Below, piece by piece: positions 23,446 through 32,604 of a stretch of 64,000 nucleotides of DNA. Made by a program: the position numbers and the translations under genes. Within the stretch, counting starts at the first letter, position 1. Each line of letters opens with the position of its first letter. A model generated the notes under the pieces. The model saw only the letters and a program-made list of their open reading frames with translations. It was not told where the DNA came from and ran no database searches. The DNA is from Streptomyces justiciae (GTDB taxonomy: Bacteria; Actinomycetota; Actinomycetes; Streptomycetales; Streptomycetaceae): NCBI RefSeq assembly GCF_015163075.1, contig NZ_JADDXU010000030.1, positions 1-64,000 on the forward strand. Direction: 5' to 3'.

Positions 23446-24210
23446 TCACCCCACGGCGTGCTCACGGGCGGTAGTGGCGGCCTCCTTGGCGGATCCGTGG
23501 TGCACGGGCCCGTGGCCGGGCAGGAGAAGGCCCGCATCCAGGTTCTCCAGCAGTGCCAGGGAGTCCAGGGCCCGCGCACGGTCGGTGTGGAACATGTCGG
23601 GCAGCAGCTGCGGGCCGCTGATCCGTGACGTGGGGTGCGCGGTCACCAGCGCGTCGCCGGTGATGAGGATGCCGCTCTCGGGCAGGTGGTACGCGCAGTG
23701 CCCCTTGGTGTGTCCGGGCGTGTGCACGGGCACCGGCGCCCCCGGCAGATCCAGCGCGCCTTGAACCGGGAACGGCTGCGGCTCACAGACGGGCACATGG
23801 GTGGTACCCCCGGCCCGCAGGGCGTGCACGGCCCACGGGAGCACCCCCGGCCGCCAGGCCTGCGCGACCACCTGCCCGACGGACACCTGGTCGAGGAAGT
23901 CACGGCGGGCGTGCGGCACCTCCTCCTGGTGCATGAGCACCGGCACGTCGTACTGGGCGCGCAGGTGCTCGGCCGCCCCGATGTGGTCGTTGTGCGCGTG
24001 CGTGACCAGTACGGCGGCCACGTCACGCGGATCCAGTCCGAGCGCCGCGAGCGAGCCGAGCACGGCGTCGCGGTCGCCGGGGTAGCCGGTGTCGACGAGG
24101 GTGCAGCGGTCCCCGTCCTTGACGATCACCCAGTTGGTGTTGCTGCCGGACACCAGGTACACGTTGCTCTCGACGCGGACGATGCCGTTCGAGGGCGTGG
24201 GCTTCGGCAT
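23446..24210 (-). CDS. Metallo-beta-lactamase-fold hydrolase
   Basis: 254 residues. The zinc-binding motif HAHNDH (His71, His73, Asp75, His76) is complete, followed by HTPGHTKGH, ITGDALVT (the bridging Asp) and the last His in LPGHGPVH. It belongs to the general MBL hydrolase group that includes lactonases, glyoxalase II-like enzymes and persulfide dioxygenases; no substrate can be assigned. It has no signal peptide. The gene stands apart, with ~90 bases to the YbaB-like gene transcribed in the same direction upstream. Confidence 0.88.
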   Translation of the reverse strand: MPKPTPSNGIVRVESNVYLVSGSNTNWVIVKDGDRCTLVDTGYPGDRDAVLGSLAALGLDPRDVAAVLVTHAHNDHIGAAEHLRAQYDVPVLMHQEEVPHARRDFLDQVSVGQVVAQAWRPGVLPWAVHALRAGGTTHVPVCEPQPFPVQGALDLPGAPVPVHTPGHTKGHCAYHLPESGILITGDALVTAHPTSRISGPQLLPDMFHTDRARALDSLALLENLDAGLLLPGHGPVHHGSAKEAATTAREHAVG

Positions 24211-24303
24211 GGTCGTTCCGACCTCATTCCCTGTGAGTGTCCCTGTGGGTGTTCTACCGACAGGGGAAGTGTGTACACTGAAACATGTGTGTCAGTGGGT
24301 CTC

Positions 24304-24828
24304 TCAGACGCACTTGACCGCGTCGCACACGGAGTCCGTCAGGGCCAGCACGGCTGCCCGCAGCTCTGGCGGCAGGGGGGCGTAGGCCGAGGAGGATCCA
24401 CGGCCCCACAGCGGCCCCTGTGGACGGGGGCGCTGGGCTTCCCGGGCCGGCTCGCAGGCCTGCGCGGGTATCGCGCCCAGCGGCAGCGGTTCCTCCCACG
24501 ACCTGGGCTCCGCAGGTGGCGGCAACCGCAGCCAGGTGGCTGTGACCAGCGCACTGATCCGCGCCGTGGCCTCCGCCTGTGCCGTGCCGAGTGCCTCGAC
24601 GACGCTGTCGCCCAGCTGCGCGGCCGGCACCTGTCTGAACCGCTCGTCGACGAACCGGATCCGCGCCGGGCTGCCGTCGGCGCTCACGGTGACCTCCACG
24701 ACGTCGTCCCGGGAACGGGCCGTCACCGACAGCGCCCGCATCTGTTCCCGGGCTCTGCTCAGCGTTTTGTACCGCTCGGCGAAGTCGGCAAGGGCCCGCT
24801 CCAGGCGTCTCACCGGTGGTGTCTCCAT
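24304..24828 (-). CDS. YbaB/EbfC-like protein with C-terminal tail
   Basis: 174 residues. The first ~95 residues resemble the YbaB/EbfC nucleoid-associated fold: a helix (RRLERALADFAERYKTLSRAREQM), then VTARSRDDVVEVTVSADGSPARIRFVDERF and a closing helix (VVEALGTAQAEATARISALV). The rest is a proline-rich tail. In actinobacteria, tailed YbaB-like proteins commonly accompany type VII secretion loci; the T7SS-like locus here is 27 kb away. It is divergent from the PTPS-like gene. Confidence 0.65.
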   Translation of the reverse strand: METPPVRRLERALADFAERYKTLSRAREQMRALSVTARSRDDVVEVTVSADGSPARIRFVDERFRQVPAAQLGDSVVEALGTAQAEATARISALVTATWLRLPPPAEPRSWEEPLPLGAIPAQACEPAREAQRPRPQGPLWGRGSSSAYAPLPPELRAAVLALTDSVCDAVKCV

Positions 24829-24960
24829 AGTCCTCCTCTGCCGGTGCGGCCAACCGACACACCAAGGACACGAGAGGATCTCACATTTGGTTCACACACA
24901 CCCTCACATGTGTCTCGACTATATGCTCCGTGCCGAGTGCCATACACACCTGGAGGATCG

Positions 24961-25359
24961 TTGTTCAGTATCACCGTGCGTGACCACATGATGATCGCCC
25001 ACAGCTTCCGTGGCGAGGTTTTCGGACCCGCCCAGCGGCTGCACGGGGCGACGTTCGTCGTGGACGCGACGTTCCGGCGCCCGGAGCTGGACGACGACAA
25101 CATCGTCGTGGACATCGGTCTGGCCACCGCCGAACTCGGCAAGGTGATCGGTGAGTTCAACTACCGCAACCTCGACGACGAGGAGCGGTTCCAGCAGATC
25201 AACACCTCGACGGAGTACCTGGCCCAGGTGATCGCGGACCGCCTGGTCGAGGCGATCCACGCGGGGGCCCTGGGGGAGGGGGCCCGGGGCATCCGCGAGG
25301 TGGCCGTGACCCTGCACGAGTCGCACATCGCGTGGGCCGCCTACGAGCGCAGCGTCTGA
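24961..25359 (+). CDS. 6-pyruvoyl-tetrahydropterin synthase/QueD-like protein
   Basis: A 132-residue protein of the PTPS/6-carboxy-tetrahydropterin synthase fold. I use the TTG at 24961 because GGAGG sits 4 bases upstream and family members start with FSITVRDH. Zinc-ligand positions: the first His is in MIAHSFRG, the second in RLHGATF. The usual third ligand (HGH) is Ala here (HGA). The terminal VTLHESHIAWAAYE retains the conserved Glu. DDDNIVVDIGLATAELGKV is the standard substrate-binding Asp region. Family members make 6-carboxytetrahydropterin for queuosine-type pathways; no other such gene is in the window, so the product here is open. Confidence 0.8.
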   Translation: MFSITVRDHMMIAHSFRGEVFGPAQRLHGATFVVDATFRRPELDDDNIVVDIGLATAELGKVIGEFNYRNLDDEERFQQINTSTEYLAQVIADRLVEAIHAGALGEGARGIREVAVTLHESHIAWAAYERSV

Positions 25360-25386
25360 CGCCTGCCCGGCACCCCTCCGTACGGC

Positions 25387-28300
25387 TCAGCCGCGCGCCG
25401 TGACCGGCGGGGTGTTGTAGCCCTCCACTCGCAGCTTCGGCCGGCCCGAGGGCAGCGCGGATGCGGGCCACGACAGCGTCACCGTGCGCGACTCCCCGGG
25501 CAGCAGCCACAGGTAGTTGTCGTCGTAGAGGGTCGGCAGGACGCGGGCGCCGTCCTCGTCCAGCAGGGAGAGACGGACCATCGCGGCGACCATCGAGCCG
25601 TGGTTGCGGACCGTGGCGGTCGTCGTGCGCCGGTCCCCGTCGCGGGACACCCGGGTGAGGGAGGCCGACAGCTTGGCCTGCCGGACCTGGTTGAGGGCGC
25701 GCAGCGCCTCGGGTGTGCGGCAGCGCCAGTAGGTGTTGCGGGACAGAACGCTACCGTCCGCGTCCTCCAGGGTCAGGCGCAGCAGATGCAGGTCCGGCTG
25801 GTCGGCCGTGGGCGCCGCGGTGAACGCCGCCGCCGTGGCGGCCGGTTCCACGTCCACGTGGGTGTGCCGGGACTCGGCGACACGACGGCCCGACAGGTCG
25901 TACGTCTCCGCCCTGACCGTCGCCCGCTTCAGCGCCTCGCGGGTGTGGTTGACGGCGATGACCTGCCACTTCACCGGGTCGGCTTGCACGTGCAGCGGCT
26001 CGCAGGCGGAGCGACAGCCGAAGTAGGCGCCGTTGACGTCGAAGTCGTAGTCGTAGGTCTGCCAGACCGTGCTGTGCCACGCGGGATGGGACATCCACAG
26101 CATCAACCCGCTGGCGTTGTCCCACAGGTGGGCGTTCCAGGCCTCGAACATGGCACGGAAGTTCTCGTAGTTGACGAACTGCGCCTTGCGCGTGAAGTCG
26201 TCCAGGTCGCGGCGCGGTGCCGAGGCGGGTCTCGATGGCCGCCTTGTAGTTCTGCGGGGCCTGGTTGCCGCGCTCGCTCCAGTCGTGGTGGTACCAGGCG
26301 CCGCCGATCGGCCACTCCGGTCCGTCGTCGCCGAGCATGGCGCGGGTGCTGGCGGCGGTGGAGACGACCGGCATGCCGATCTCGGTGTGGAAGCCGAAGT
26401 CCTTGCTGCCGTAGGTCGCCGGGTCGAAGTACTTCTCCGGCTCGATCCAGCCGTACGGGCCGCCGCCGGTGACGACGCCGCCGGCGGAGTTGCTCTGGTA
26501 CAGCAGAGCCGGCGCCTGGCTCTGGACCGCCTTGCGCATGCCCTCGTCGACCGCGGCGGGCGGATTGCCCTCGTTGGCGCCGCACCACACCGCGATGCTC
26601 GGATGGCTGCGGTAGCGCAGGACGGTGTCGCGGGCCACGGACAGGAACGCCTCGTGGTCCGGCGGGTCCATGCCCCAGGCGTTGGGGAAGTCGTTCCACA
26701 CGAGGATGCCGTGCGCGTCGCAGGCGGCGTAGAACTCCTCGCGGTTGCTGCTGCCGACCCAGTTGCGGATCATCGTGAAGTTCATCGCCCGGTGCATCCG
26801 CACCGCCGCGTCCATCCGTTCGGCGGGCATCCGGCGCAGCAGTTCGTCCCAGCCCCAGTTGCCGCCGCGCACCAGTACCCGCACGCCGTTGACGCTGATC
26901 TTCAGCGGGTCGGGGGTGTTGGAGACGGTCGTGACGTCGGTCCAGGTGTCCCCGTCGTCGGAGACCTGGAGGGTGTACGTCTTCGGGTACGCCTGCTCCC
27001 AGACGACCGCCATCCGGTCGAAGCGGCGGCTGGCCCCGAGGTCGACCTGGAGCCACTGGTGGTCCTCGTAGGCGGAGGACCAGCGCGTGCCCGGGTCGCC
27101 GTCGGTGGCGTGGGCGGCCGGGTGGCCGTCCTCCTCGGTGGAGGCGGTGGCCTCGCGGTGCAGCGCGAGGTCGGTGCCGGGGTCGGCGCTGTCGATGACG
27201 GCGAGGGACCACACCGAGTTGCCCCAGCTGGTGTTGCGGACGCCGCAGGACAGCCGGACATACCGGGCCGTACGGGCGTCGAAGTCGGTGATCCGCAGGC
27301 TCGCGTCGCCGCTGTTGAAGGGGAGGGGGACGGCCGTGTTGTCGACGGACGCGGCGTCCGTCCACTGCTCGCCGTCCGCCGAGACCTGGACGACGAAGGT
27401 GCGCGCGTAGGCCCGTTCCCAGACCAGGTCGACGCGGTCGAAGGACTGCGTCGAGCCGAGGTCGACACGTATCCACTGGTCGTCGGCGAAGGCGGAGGAC
27501 CAGCGGGTGGTCGAATCGCCGTCCGTGACGTTGGCCGCCGCGTGGCCGTCCTCGTCGGTGGTCGAGGCCTCGGCGGAGGCGTGCAGGGCGAGGTCGGTGC
27601 CGGGGCGGGCGCTGTCGTACACCGACAGGGCCCACAGGGAGCTGCCCCAGTCGGTGGCCCGGGTCAGGCAGCGCACGCGGACGTGGCGGGCCTTCTGGGC
27701 GCCGAGCGGGACGGTCTGGGTGTACGCGTCGGAGGACGGCGTGAACTTCAGCGGGGTGTCGTACGCGTAGCCGAACTGCCGGATGCCGAAGCGGGTGGTG
27801 CGGCGGTCGCTCTCGGCGCCGCCGGTGCGGGCCGTGAGGGTGAGGTCGTGAAGGGTGGGCTCGCCCAGGCCGTTGGGCCACCACAGCTCGGGGTCGCGCA
27901 CGCGCAGGGCCGCGAACGCGTCCGGGGCGAAGGTGACATCGATGTCCTCGCCCGCCGGCACGGTGACCGTGCGCGAGACCCGGACATCGCCGAACTCGGC
28001 GGTGACGGTGGCCTCGTGGGCGGTGGAGTCGGCGTTGCGGACCGGGACGGTCAGGGTGAGCTCGGCGACCGACAGGTCCGGCATCTTCGGCAGCACGGTG
28101 TCCACGCGCGGGTCGCCCAGGACGATGTGTCCGGTCGATCTCAGGCGTACGTGGTTCCAGATGCCGGCCGCGCGGTCACGGACGGCGGGCATCCAGTCCC
28201 AGCCCGAAGAGGCGAGGTACGTCGGTGAGTTGAGGTTCATCGTGTTGGCTCCGGCGTCCACCCAGGCCTCGCCCGCCGGGCCCTTGTCGCCGGGGCTGCC

Positions 28301-29470
28301 GGGCACGGGCATGGGGGAGATGCGGACGGCGAGCGCGTTGCCGCCCTTGGTGGTGAGGAGGTCGGTGACGTCGTGAGCGGAGCGGGCGAAGGGGAAGGTC
28401 ACCTCGCCCGCTCCGTGTCCGTTGAGCCAGATCTCGGCCTTGTGGTTGACGCCGTCGAACTCCAGCCAGACATGCCGCCCTTGGCCGGTGCGCAGGCCGC
28501 GCGGCAGGTCGAAGGCACGCCGGTACCACCAGGTATGGCGGGAGAGGGCCTCGGGGATGCGCAGGTTGTTCAGGCCCGCGACCGGGTCGGGCAGCTTGCC
28601 CTGGTCGACGAGGGAGGTGAGGACGGTGCCGGGGACGGTCGCGGGGAGCCAGCGGGTGGTGTCGACGCCAGTCCGCGACAGGGTCGTACCGTTGCCGTCC
28701 GCCCAGTCGTCGAGGGTGAGTGTCCACCCCGACTCCAACGGCACCGTGCCGTCCGCGGCCACTTCAAGCGCCGGTGCGTCGCCGTGGTGGGTGCCCCAGT
28801 CGGTCCAGCCGGTGGCCTTCGGACGGTGGGCGGGGGCGGTGCCGTAGACCTCGAAGCCGTTGAGGCCGAGGGGGTTGGGGCTGGAGCGCCGGCGGGCCGT
28901 CAGGCGTACCCAGCGGCCCGTGACGGGGACGGGCAGCGGGATGTCCACCACGCCGCCGGTGCCGGCCGTGGTGCGGTAGGCGCTCGTCCAGGTGGTGTGG
29001 TCGCGGGAGGTCTCTACGACGAACTCGCGGGCGTAACTGGAGAGGATCTCCTTGCCGGTGGTGCCCTGGCGCGGGTTTCCGCTGCTGGGAGGCGTGAAGA
29101 CCGGGTCGCTCGCGTCGGCCTCGAAGGTGAGCCGGACACGGTCGACATGGCAGTCGGCCTGGAGGTCGACCTCGATCCACTGCGGGTCACCCGCCTCGGC
29201 ACGCCAACCGGTGCCGCGTACGCCGGGCTGGGGGAGCGCGTCCACCACGAACCCGGCGGGGGTCGGCGCGTAGGCCTGCGTGGAGGCACGGACGGGGCGG
29301 TACGCGGCGATCTCACCTGGGGCGGAGGGGGTGCTGCTACCGGTGGCGTCGGCGGCTTCGACCGCCGGCGCGAACACCGTGCCCAGGCCGAACCCGGCCA
29401 GCAAGGTGGAGCCGGCGGCGACGACGGTGCGCCGGGAGGTGTGTCGTGAGGAGCACGACTGATCGACCAT
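25387..29470 (-). pseudogene. GH2 exo-beta-D-glucosaminidase-like gene with three discoidin domains, broken by a frameshift near 26213
   Basis: Tat-type exported GH2 protein (start ATG 29470; SRRTVVAAGSTLLAG). Order: signal, F5/8 type C (discoidin) domain (about 60-220), GH2 sugar-binding and Ig-like domains, two more tandem discoidin domains (about 580-850, DGDSTTRWSSAFADDQWIRVDLG and DGDPGTRWSSAYEDHQWLQVDLG), then the TIM barrel starting RVLVRGGNWGWDELLRRM. The acid/base is Glu967 (WCGANEGNPP) and the nucleophile Glu1030 (FHTEIGMP), as in CsxA-type enzymes acting on chitosan oligomers. At about 26209-26217 the frame shifts: YKAAIETRLGTAP continues out of frame, while the conserved DLDDFTRKAQFVNYENF...WNAHLWDNASGLMLWMSHPAW lies one base off and runs intact to 25387. 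A sequencing error in the GC run is possible; otherwise the gene is broken after the active site. Confidence 0.8.
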
Positions 29471-29662
29471 GTGTGATCGTCCCATCACAGCGTGTGAGTG
29501 AGCGGTGGCGTGGGCGCTGCCGGGCACGCGGAAGCGGCTCCGCGATCTGACAACGTTGCCATAGGCTGTTGGGGCGGACACTTTCCTGTCAAGGCTCTTG
29601 ACGAGAAAGAAACCCCCGGAACAACCACAGCCGTCCCCGGACAAAGAAACATGTGAACGGTG

Positions 29663-30124
29663 ATGACACCCCTTGACGACGACTTCGCCGACCTGCTGCT
29701 CTCCAGCCATCTGCGCCTGGTGGGCCAGCCGCTGTGCCCCACCGAGTGGCAGTCCGGACCGGACGCCGCGCGGTGGCTGTACGAGCGGGCCCCGTTCGGG
29801 CTGCTGGCGCACGACACCTCCGCCGACCCGCGCTTCATCTATGCCAACAGCACGGCACAGGGCTGCTTCGCCTACTCCTGGGACGAGTTCGTGGGCCTGC
29901 CGTCCCGGCTGTCCGCCCGCCCGGACGGGCAGGAGGACAGGGACGCCTTCGTCCGGGCCGTGACGGAGGATCACTTCGCCACCGGTTACCGGGGGATACG
30001 GGTCGGCAGGAGCGGTCGGCCGTTCTGGATAGAGGACGTGACCATGTGGGACCTGATGGATGCCGACGGGGGCGTCCACGGGCAGGCCGCGGTGTTCCGG
30101 TCCTGGGCTCCCGTGGAGGGCTGA
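29663..30124 (+). CDS. MEKHLA (PAS-like) domain protein
   Basis: A 153-residue protein consisting almost wholly of a MEKHLA/PAS-like domain: LLSSHLRLVGQPL, ARWLYERAPFGLLAHDTSADPRFIYANSTAQGCFAYSWDEFVGLPSRLSA, GYRGIRVGRSGRPFWIEDVTMWDL. The domain usually senses small ligands or redox state. There is no output domain, so it would act through a partner. The start is ATG 29663 or the overlapping GTG 29660. It is divergent from the GH2 gene, with a 190-base gap holding both promoters. Confidence 0.8.
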   Translation: MTPLDDDFADLLLSSHLRLVGQPLCPTEWQSGPDAARWLYERAPFGLLAHDTSADPRFIYANSTAQGCFAYSWDEFVGLPSRLSARPDGQEDRDAFVRAVTEDHFATGYRGIRVGRSGRPFWIEDVTMWDLMDADGGVHGQAAVFRSWAPVEG

Positions 30125-30151
30125 GCCGGTTCTGGGGCCCCGGAACGCGCG

Positions 30152-30184
30152 GAGCCCGCCACGGGGAGATGCCGTGGCGGGCTC
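30152..30184. terminator. 13-bp hairpin followed by GTTTT between convergent MEKHLA and cupin genes
   Basis: GAGCCCGCCACGG (30152-30164) pairs perfectly with 30172-30184 around a 7-base loop and is followed by GTTTT on the plus strand, a classic intrinsic terminator for the MEKHLA gene. Confidence 0.8.
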
Positions 30185-30203
30185 GTTTTGTGCGGGGCGC
30201 GGC

Positions 30204-30650
30204 TTACTGAAAGTCGCAGCCCGGGTTGGGGGCGTCCTCCGACAGCGGGGCGCCGTGCGGGAGGACGTACAGGACGTCGAGGACGACGTCGGTCTTGCCG
30301 AGGTTGCGGCCGATGTGCACGTGGTCCGCGCCGGACGGCTCGGTCAGGGACTGGCCGGCCTTGTAGACGCCGTCAGCCTGGCAGTCGGAGTCGAAGTGGC
30401 TGAGCGTGCCGTGCTGGACGAAGCCGTAGAGGGTTCCGTCGTGGTAGTGCCAGCCCGTGCTCTGGCCTGCGGGGATGGTGATCTGGCGGAGGATGTAGTC
30501 CGTTCCGCCGATGGTGGTCTGGGAGATGATCTTGCCTGTCACGCCCGGTCCGGCCGGGGTGGCGAACGCGGTGCCCGCGCCCAGGGACAGACCGACGGCG
30601 GCAGCCATGGTCACGCCCAGCCGCAGCAGGTTCTTACGCAATGTGGTCAT
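30204..30650 (-). CDS. Exported small cupin protein
   Basis: 148 residues. The Sec signal peptide (about 1-32, LRLGVTMAAAVGLSLGAGTAFA) ends at TPAGPG. A single cupin follows, with GWHYHDGTLYGFVQHGTLSHF as motif 1 (two His, Gln/Glu region) and SGADHVHIGRNLG as motif 2. Two cysteines (DSDCQADG, NPGCDF) may form a disulfide. Metal-binding extracellular cupins of this size are common in Streptomyces, mostly without assigned function. ATG 30650 is chosen because it starts the signal peptide. It is divergent from the ECF sigma factor gene at 30991. Confidence 0.8.
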   Translation of the reverse strand: MTTLRKNLLRLGVTMAAAVGLSLGAGTAFATPAGPGVTGKIISQTTIGGTDYILRQITIPAGQSTGWHYHDGTLYGFVQHGTLSHFDSDCQADGVYKAGQSLTEPSGADHVHIGRNLGKTDVVLDVLYVLPHGAPLSEDAPNPGCDFQ

Positions 30651-30990
30651 ACCTTTCAGGTGGTTCCTCAGTGTGGCAGTCTCACACACGTATCTTCCAG
30701 CTTCATGCGCACACATTGCATTTGGGTCAAGGCGGCGCGATGGCGCGTGACATACAACTCATGTGCGGCAATTGTTTGGAACCCGTAGAGCCACGGAATA
30801 AGTAAAAGACGCGGTAAAGGTGCTGGTGAAAGCGTAGATGCACCTCTCCGTTCGGGCATACGTGTTAACAGGGTGCAGGTGCGGCAGCAGGACGACACAA
30901 ACGCAGCACTTTTCTGGCACCTGACGCTGCCTACAGTGCGATTGCGGGGGTTGCATCCGGCCTCCGGTCGCCGCACCACAGAGAACCAGG
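30651..30990. other. Gene-free divergent promoter region between cupin and sigma-factor genes
   Basis: 340 bases without a supportable gene and more AT-rich than its surroundings. It contains CACACACGTAT (30683-30693), similar to motifs upstream of other genes in the window, and several CACA/TGTG words. The sigma-factor promoter is probably in 30900-30970, but no consensus -35/-10 stands out, consistent with an ECF-type autoregulated promoter. Confidence 0.4.
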
Positions 30991-31524
30991 ATGGTTCAGA
31001 ACACTATGGCTACGCCCCTCACGGGTATGTCCCGATCCGACCTGCTCGGCAGCATCATGAGGGAACACCGGGAAAGCCTCGTCTCGTACGCCGAGAAGAT
31101 GCTCGGTGACCACGGACTCGCCGAGGACATCGTCCAGGAGACCATCATCCGGGCATGGCGCAACATCGACCGTCTGCTCGGCATGGACGGGTCGGTCCGT
31201 GGCTGGCTCTTCACCGTGACCCGGCATCTGGTCATCGACTGGGTGCGCAAGCCCCACGCGCGCAGGGAAGTCGTCGGAGTCACGTACAACGACCCCGTGT
31301 CGCGGGCCGACGGCACCGAGGCGGTGCACGACGCCTTGGTCGTGAGGCCCTTGTTGCAGCGGTTGTCTGCCGAGCACCGTGCGGTGCTGGTGCACATATA
31401 CCTGTGCGACCGCACCATCCAGGAGACGGCCGGCATCCTCGGGGTCCCGGCGGGAACGGTCAAGAGCCGTCACCACAACGCCCTGCGCAAGCTGCGGGGA
31501 GTGGTGCGGCCGGAGGCTGCTTAG
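30991..31524 (+). CDS. ECF RNA polymerase sigma factor (SigL/SigK-like)
   Basis: 177 residues. Region 2: LLGSIMREHRESLVSYAEKMLGDHGLAEDIVQETIIRAWRNID...GSVRGWLFTVTRHLVIDWVRK. Region 4: LLQRLSAEHRAVLVHIYLCDRTIQETAGILGVPAGTVKSRHHNALRKL. It is a short, standard ECF factor of the type paired with zinc anti-sigma proteins, but no anti-sigma gene follows; the next gene is convergent. ATG 30991 is the longest start; ATG 31006 and 31027 are possible. Targets are unknown. Confidence 0.88.
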   Translation: MVQNTMATPLTGMSRSDLLGSIMREHRESLVSYAEKMLGDHGLAEDIVQETIIRAWRNIDRLLGMDGSVRGWLFTVTRHLVIDWVRKPHARREVVGVTYNDPVSRADGTEAVHDALVVRPLLQRLSAEHRAVLVHIYLCDRTIQETAGILGVPAGTVKSRHHNALRKLRGVVRPEAA

Positions 31525-31584
31525 GGGTTGGCAGCCACTCAGAGGTCGCCGTTGTCTGGTGATCTCGGTACGACGCCCTGTTCG

Positions 31585-31608
31585 AGGTCAAGAGGTCAAG
31601 AGGTCAAG
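31585..31608. repeat. Three tandem copies of AGGTCAAG
   Basis: Perfect 8-base unit repeated three times in the 187-base convergent gap between the sigma factor and the SDR gene. No hairpin or gene is associated with it. Confidence 0.6.
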
Positions 31609-31711
31609 CAACAAGCACAGTGCCTGTGTCGGAGCCTCTGGTTGCGCGCCGGAGGTTCTGACACAGGCACTCATCGGGGCGGTCTTCGGCAGTTGCCTCG
31701 CCGCCGTTTCA

Positions 31712-32470
31712 TTACTGGGCCTTGTAGCCGCCGTCGACGTTGAGGACGGTTCCGGTGACGAAGGACGCGGCCGGCGAGGCGAGCCAGGCGATGCCTTCGG
31801 CGACCTCGGTGGGACGGCCCATGCGGTTGACCGGCTGGAGGGCGGCGATGTCGGCTTCATTCCAGGTGCCGGCCTCGATGGCAGCGTTGAGGATGTCGGT
31901 CTTGATTGCTGCGGGGGCGACTGCGTTGATGCGGATGTTGTCGGTGGCGTACTCCAGCGCGGCGGACTTGGTCAGGCCGACGACGGCGTGCTTGGTGGCG
32001 GAGTAGTTGGCCGCGTAGCGGATGCCGCCCAGGCCCGCGATCGAGGCCAGGTTGACGATCGAGCCGCCGGGGTTGTCCTGGGCCAGCATCTGCTGGATCT
32101 GGTACTTCATGCTCCAGAAGACGCCGAGCACGTTCGTGGTGAGCATCCGCTGGAAGCGGCTGGTGGGCTCATCAGCCATGCGGCCGGTGTCGAGGGAGAT
32201 ACCGGCGTTGTTGACGGCGACGTCGAGGCGGCCGTAGTGCTCGACGGTGGCTGTGACCAGGGCGGCGACGGACTCTTCGTCGTCGACGTCGACGGCGACG
32301 AAGACGGCCTCGCCGCCGTTGTCGCGGATCTCGCGGACGACGGCGTCGCCCGCTTCCTTGCGGCGGCCGGAGACGACGACGGCGTGATCGGTGCGGGCCA
32401 GAAGAAGGCTGGTCTCCTTGCCGATGCCTTGGGTGGCACCGGTGACCAGGGCGATGCGGGAGACGCTCAT
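31712..32470 (-). CDS. Short-chain dehydrogenase/reductase
   Basis: 252 residues, classical SDR. The cofactor motif is TGATQGIGKE (glycine-rich) with VSGRRKE after beta-2, suggesting NADP(H) preference. NNAGIS, the catalytic Ser (NLASIAGLGG), Tyr and Lys (YSATKHAVVG) are present, and the C-terminal segment FVTGTVLNVDGGYKAQ completes the fold. Substrate unknown. It is divergent from a TetR regulator with three operators in the 134-base gap, the usual arrangement in which the enzyme gene is induced by its substrate or a related electrophile. Confidence 0.92.
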   Translation of the reverse strand: MSVSRIALVTGATQGIGKETSLLLARTDHAVVVSGRRKEAGDAVVREIRDNGGEAVFVAVDVDDEESVAALVTATVEHYGRLDVAVNNAGISLDTGRMADEPTSRFQRMLTTNVLGVFWSMKYQIQQMLAQDNPGGSIVNLASIAGLGGIRYAANYSATKHAVVGLTKSAALEYATDNIRINAVAPAAIKTDILNAAIEAGTWNEADIAALQPVNRMGRPTEVAEGIAWLASPAASFVTGTVLNVDGGYKAQ

Positions 32471-32524
32471 GACGGGGGACCTCTTTCACATGCAAGTGAG
32501 CACAGCCGACGATCCAGGCTTATT

Positions 32525-32590
32525 AGACCGTCGGTCTCTTGTGCTCCACATTAAGAGACCGGCGGTCCGATGTCAAAAGACCGGCAGTCT
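32525..32590. promoter_or_regulatory. Three AGACCGNCGGTCT-type operators for the divergent TetR/SDR pair
   Basis: Copies at 32525-32537 (AGACCGTCGGTCT, perfect 6-1-6 palindrome), 32556-32568 (AGACCGGCGGTCC, one mismatch) and 32578-32590 (AGACCGGCAGTCT, one mismatch). Centres are 31 and 22 bases apart. The region is AT-rich and contains both start regions, so binding would repress both genes. Confidence 0.85.
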
Positions 32591-32604
32591 GTAACATGGG
32601 GGGT

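Noticed and set aside
26171..28228. 685-codon plus-strand frame opposite the GH2 gene
   Set aside because: Shadow frame; the GH2 catalytic residues and discoidin domains are on the minus strand.
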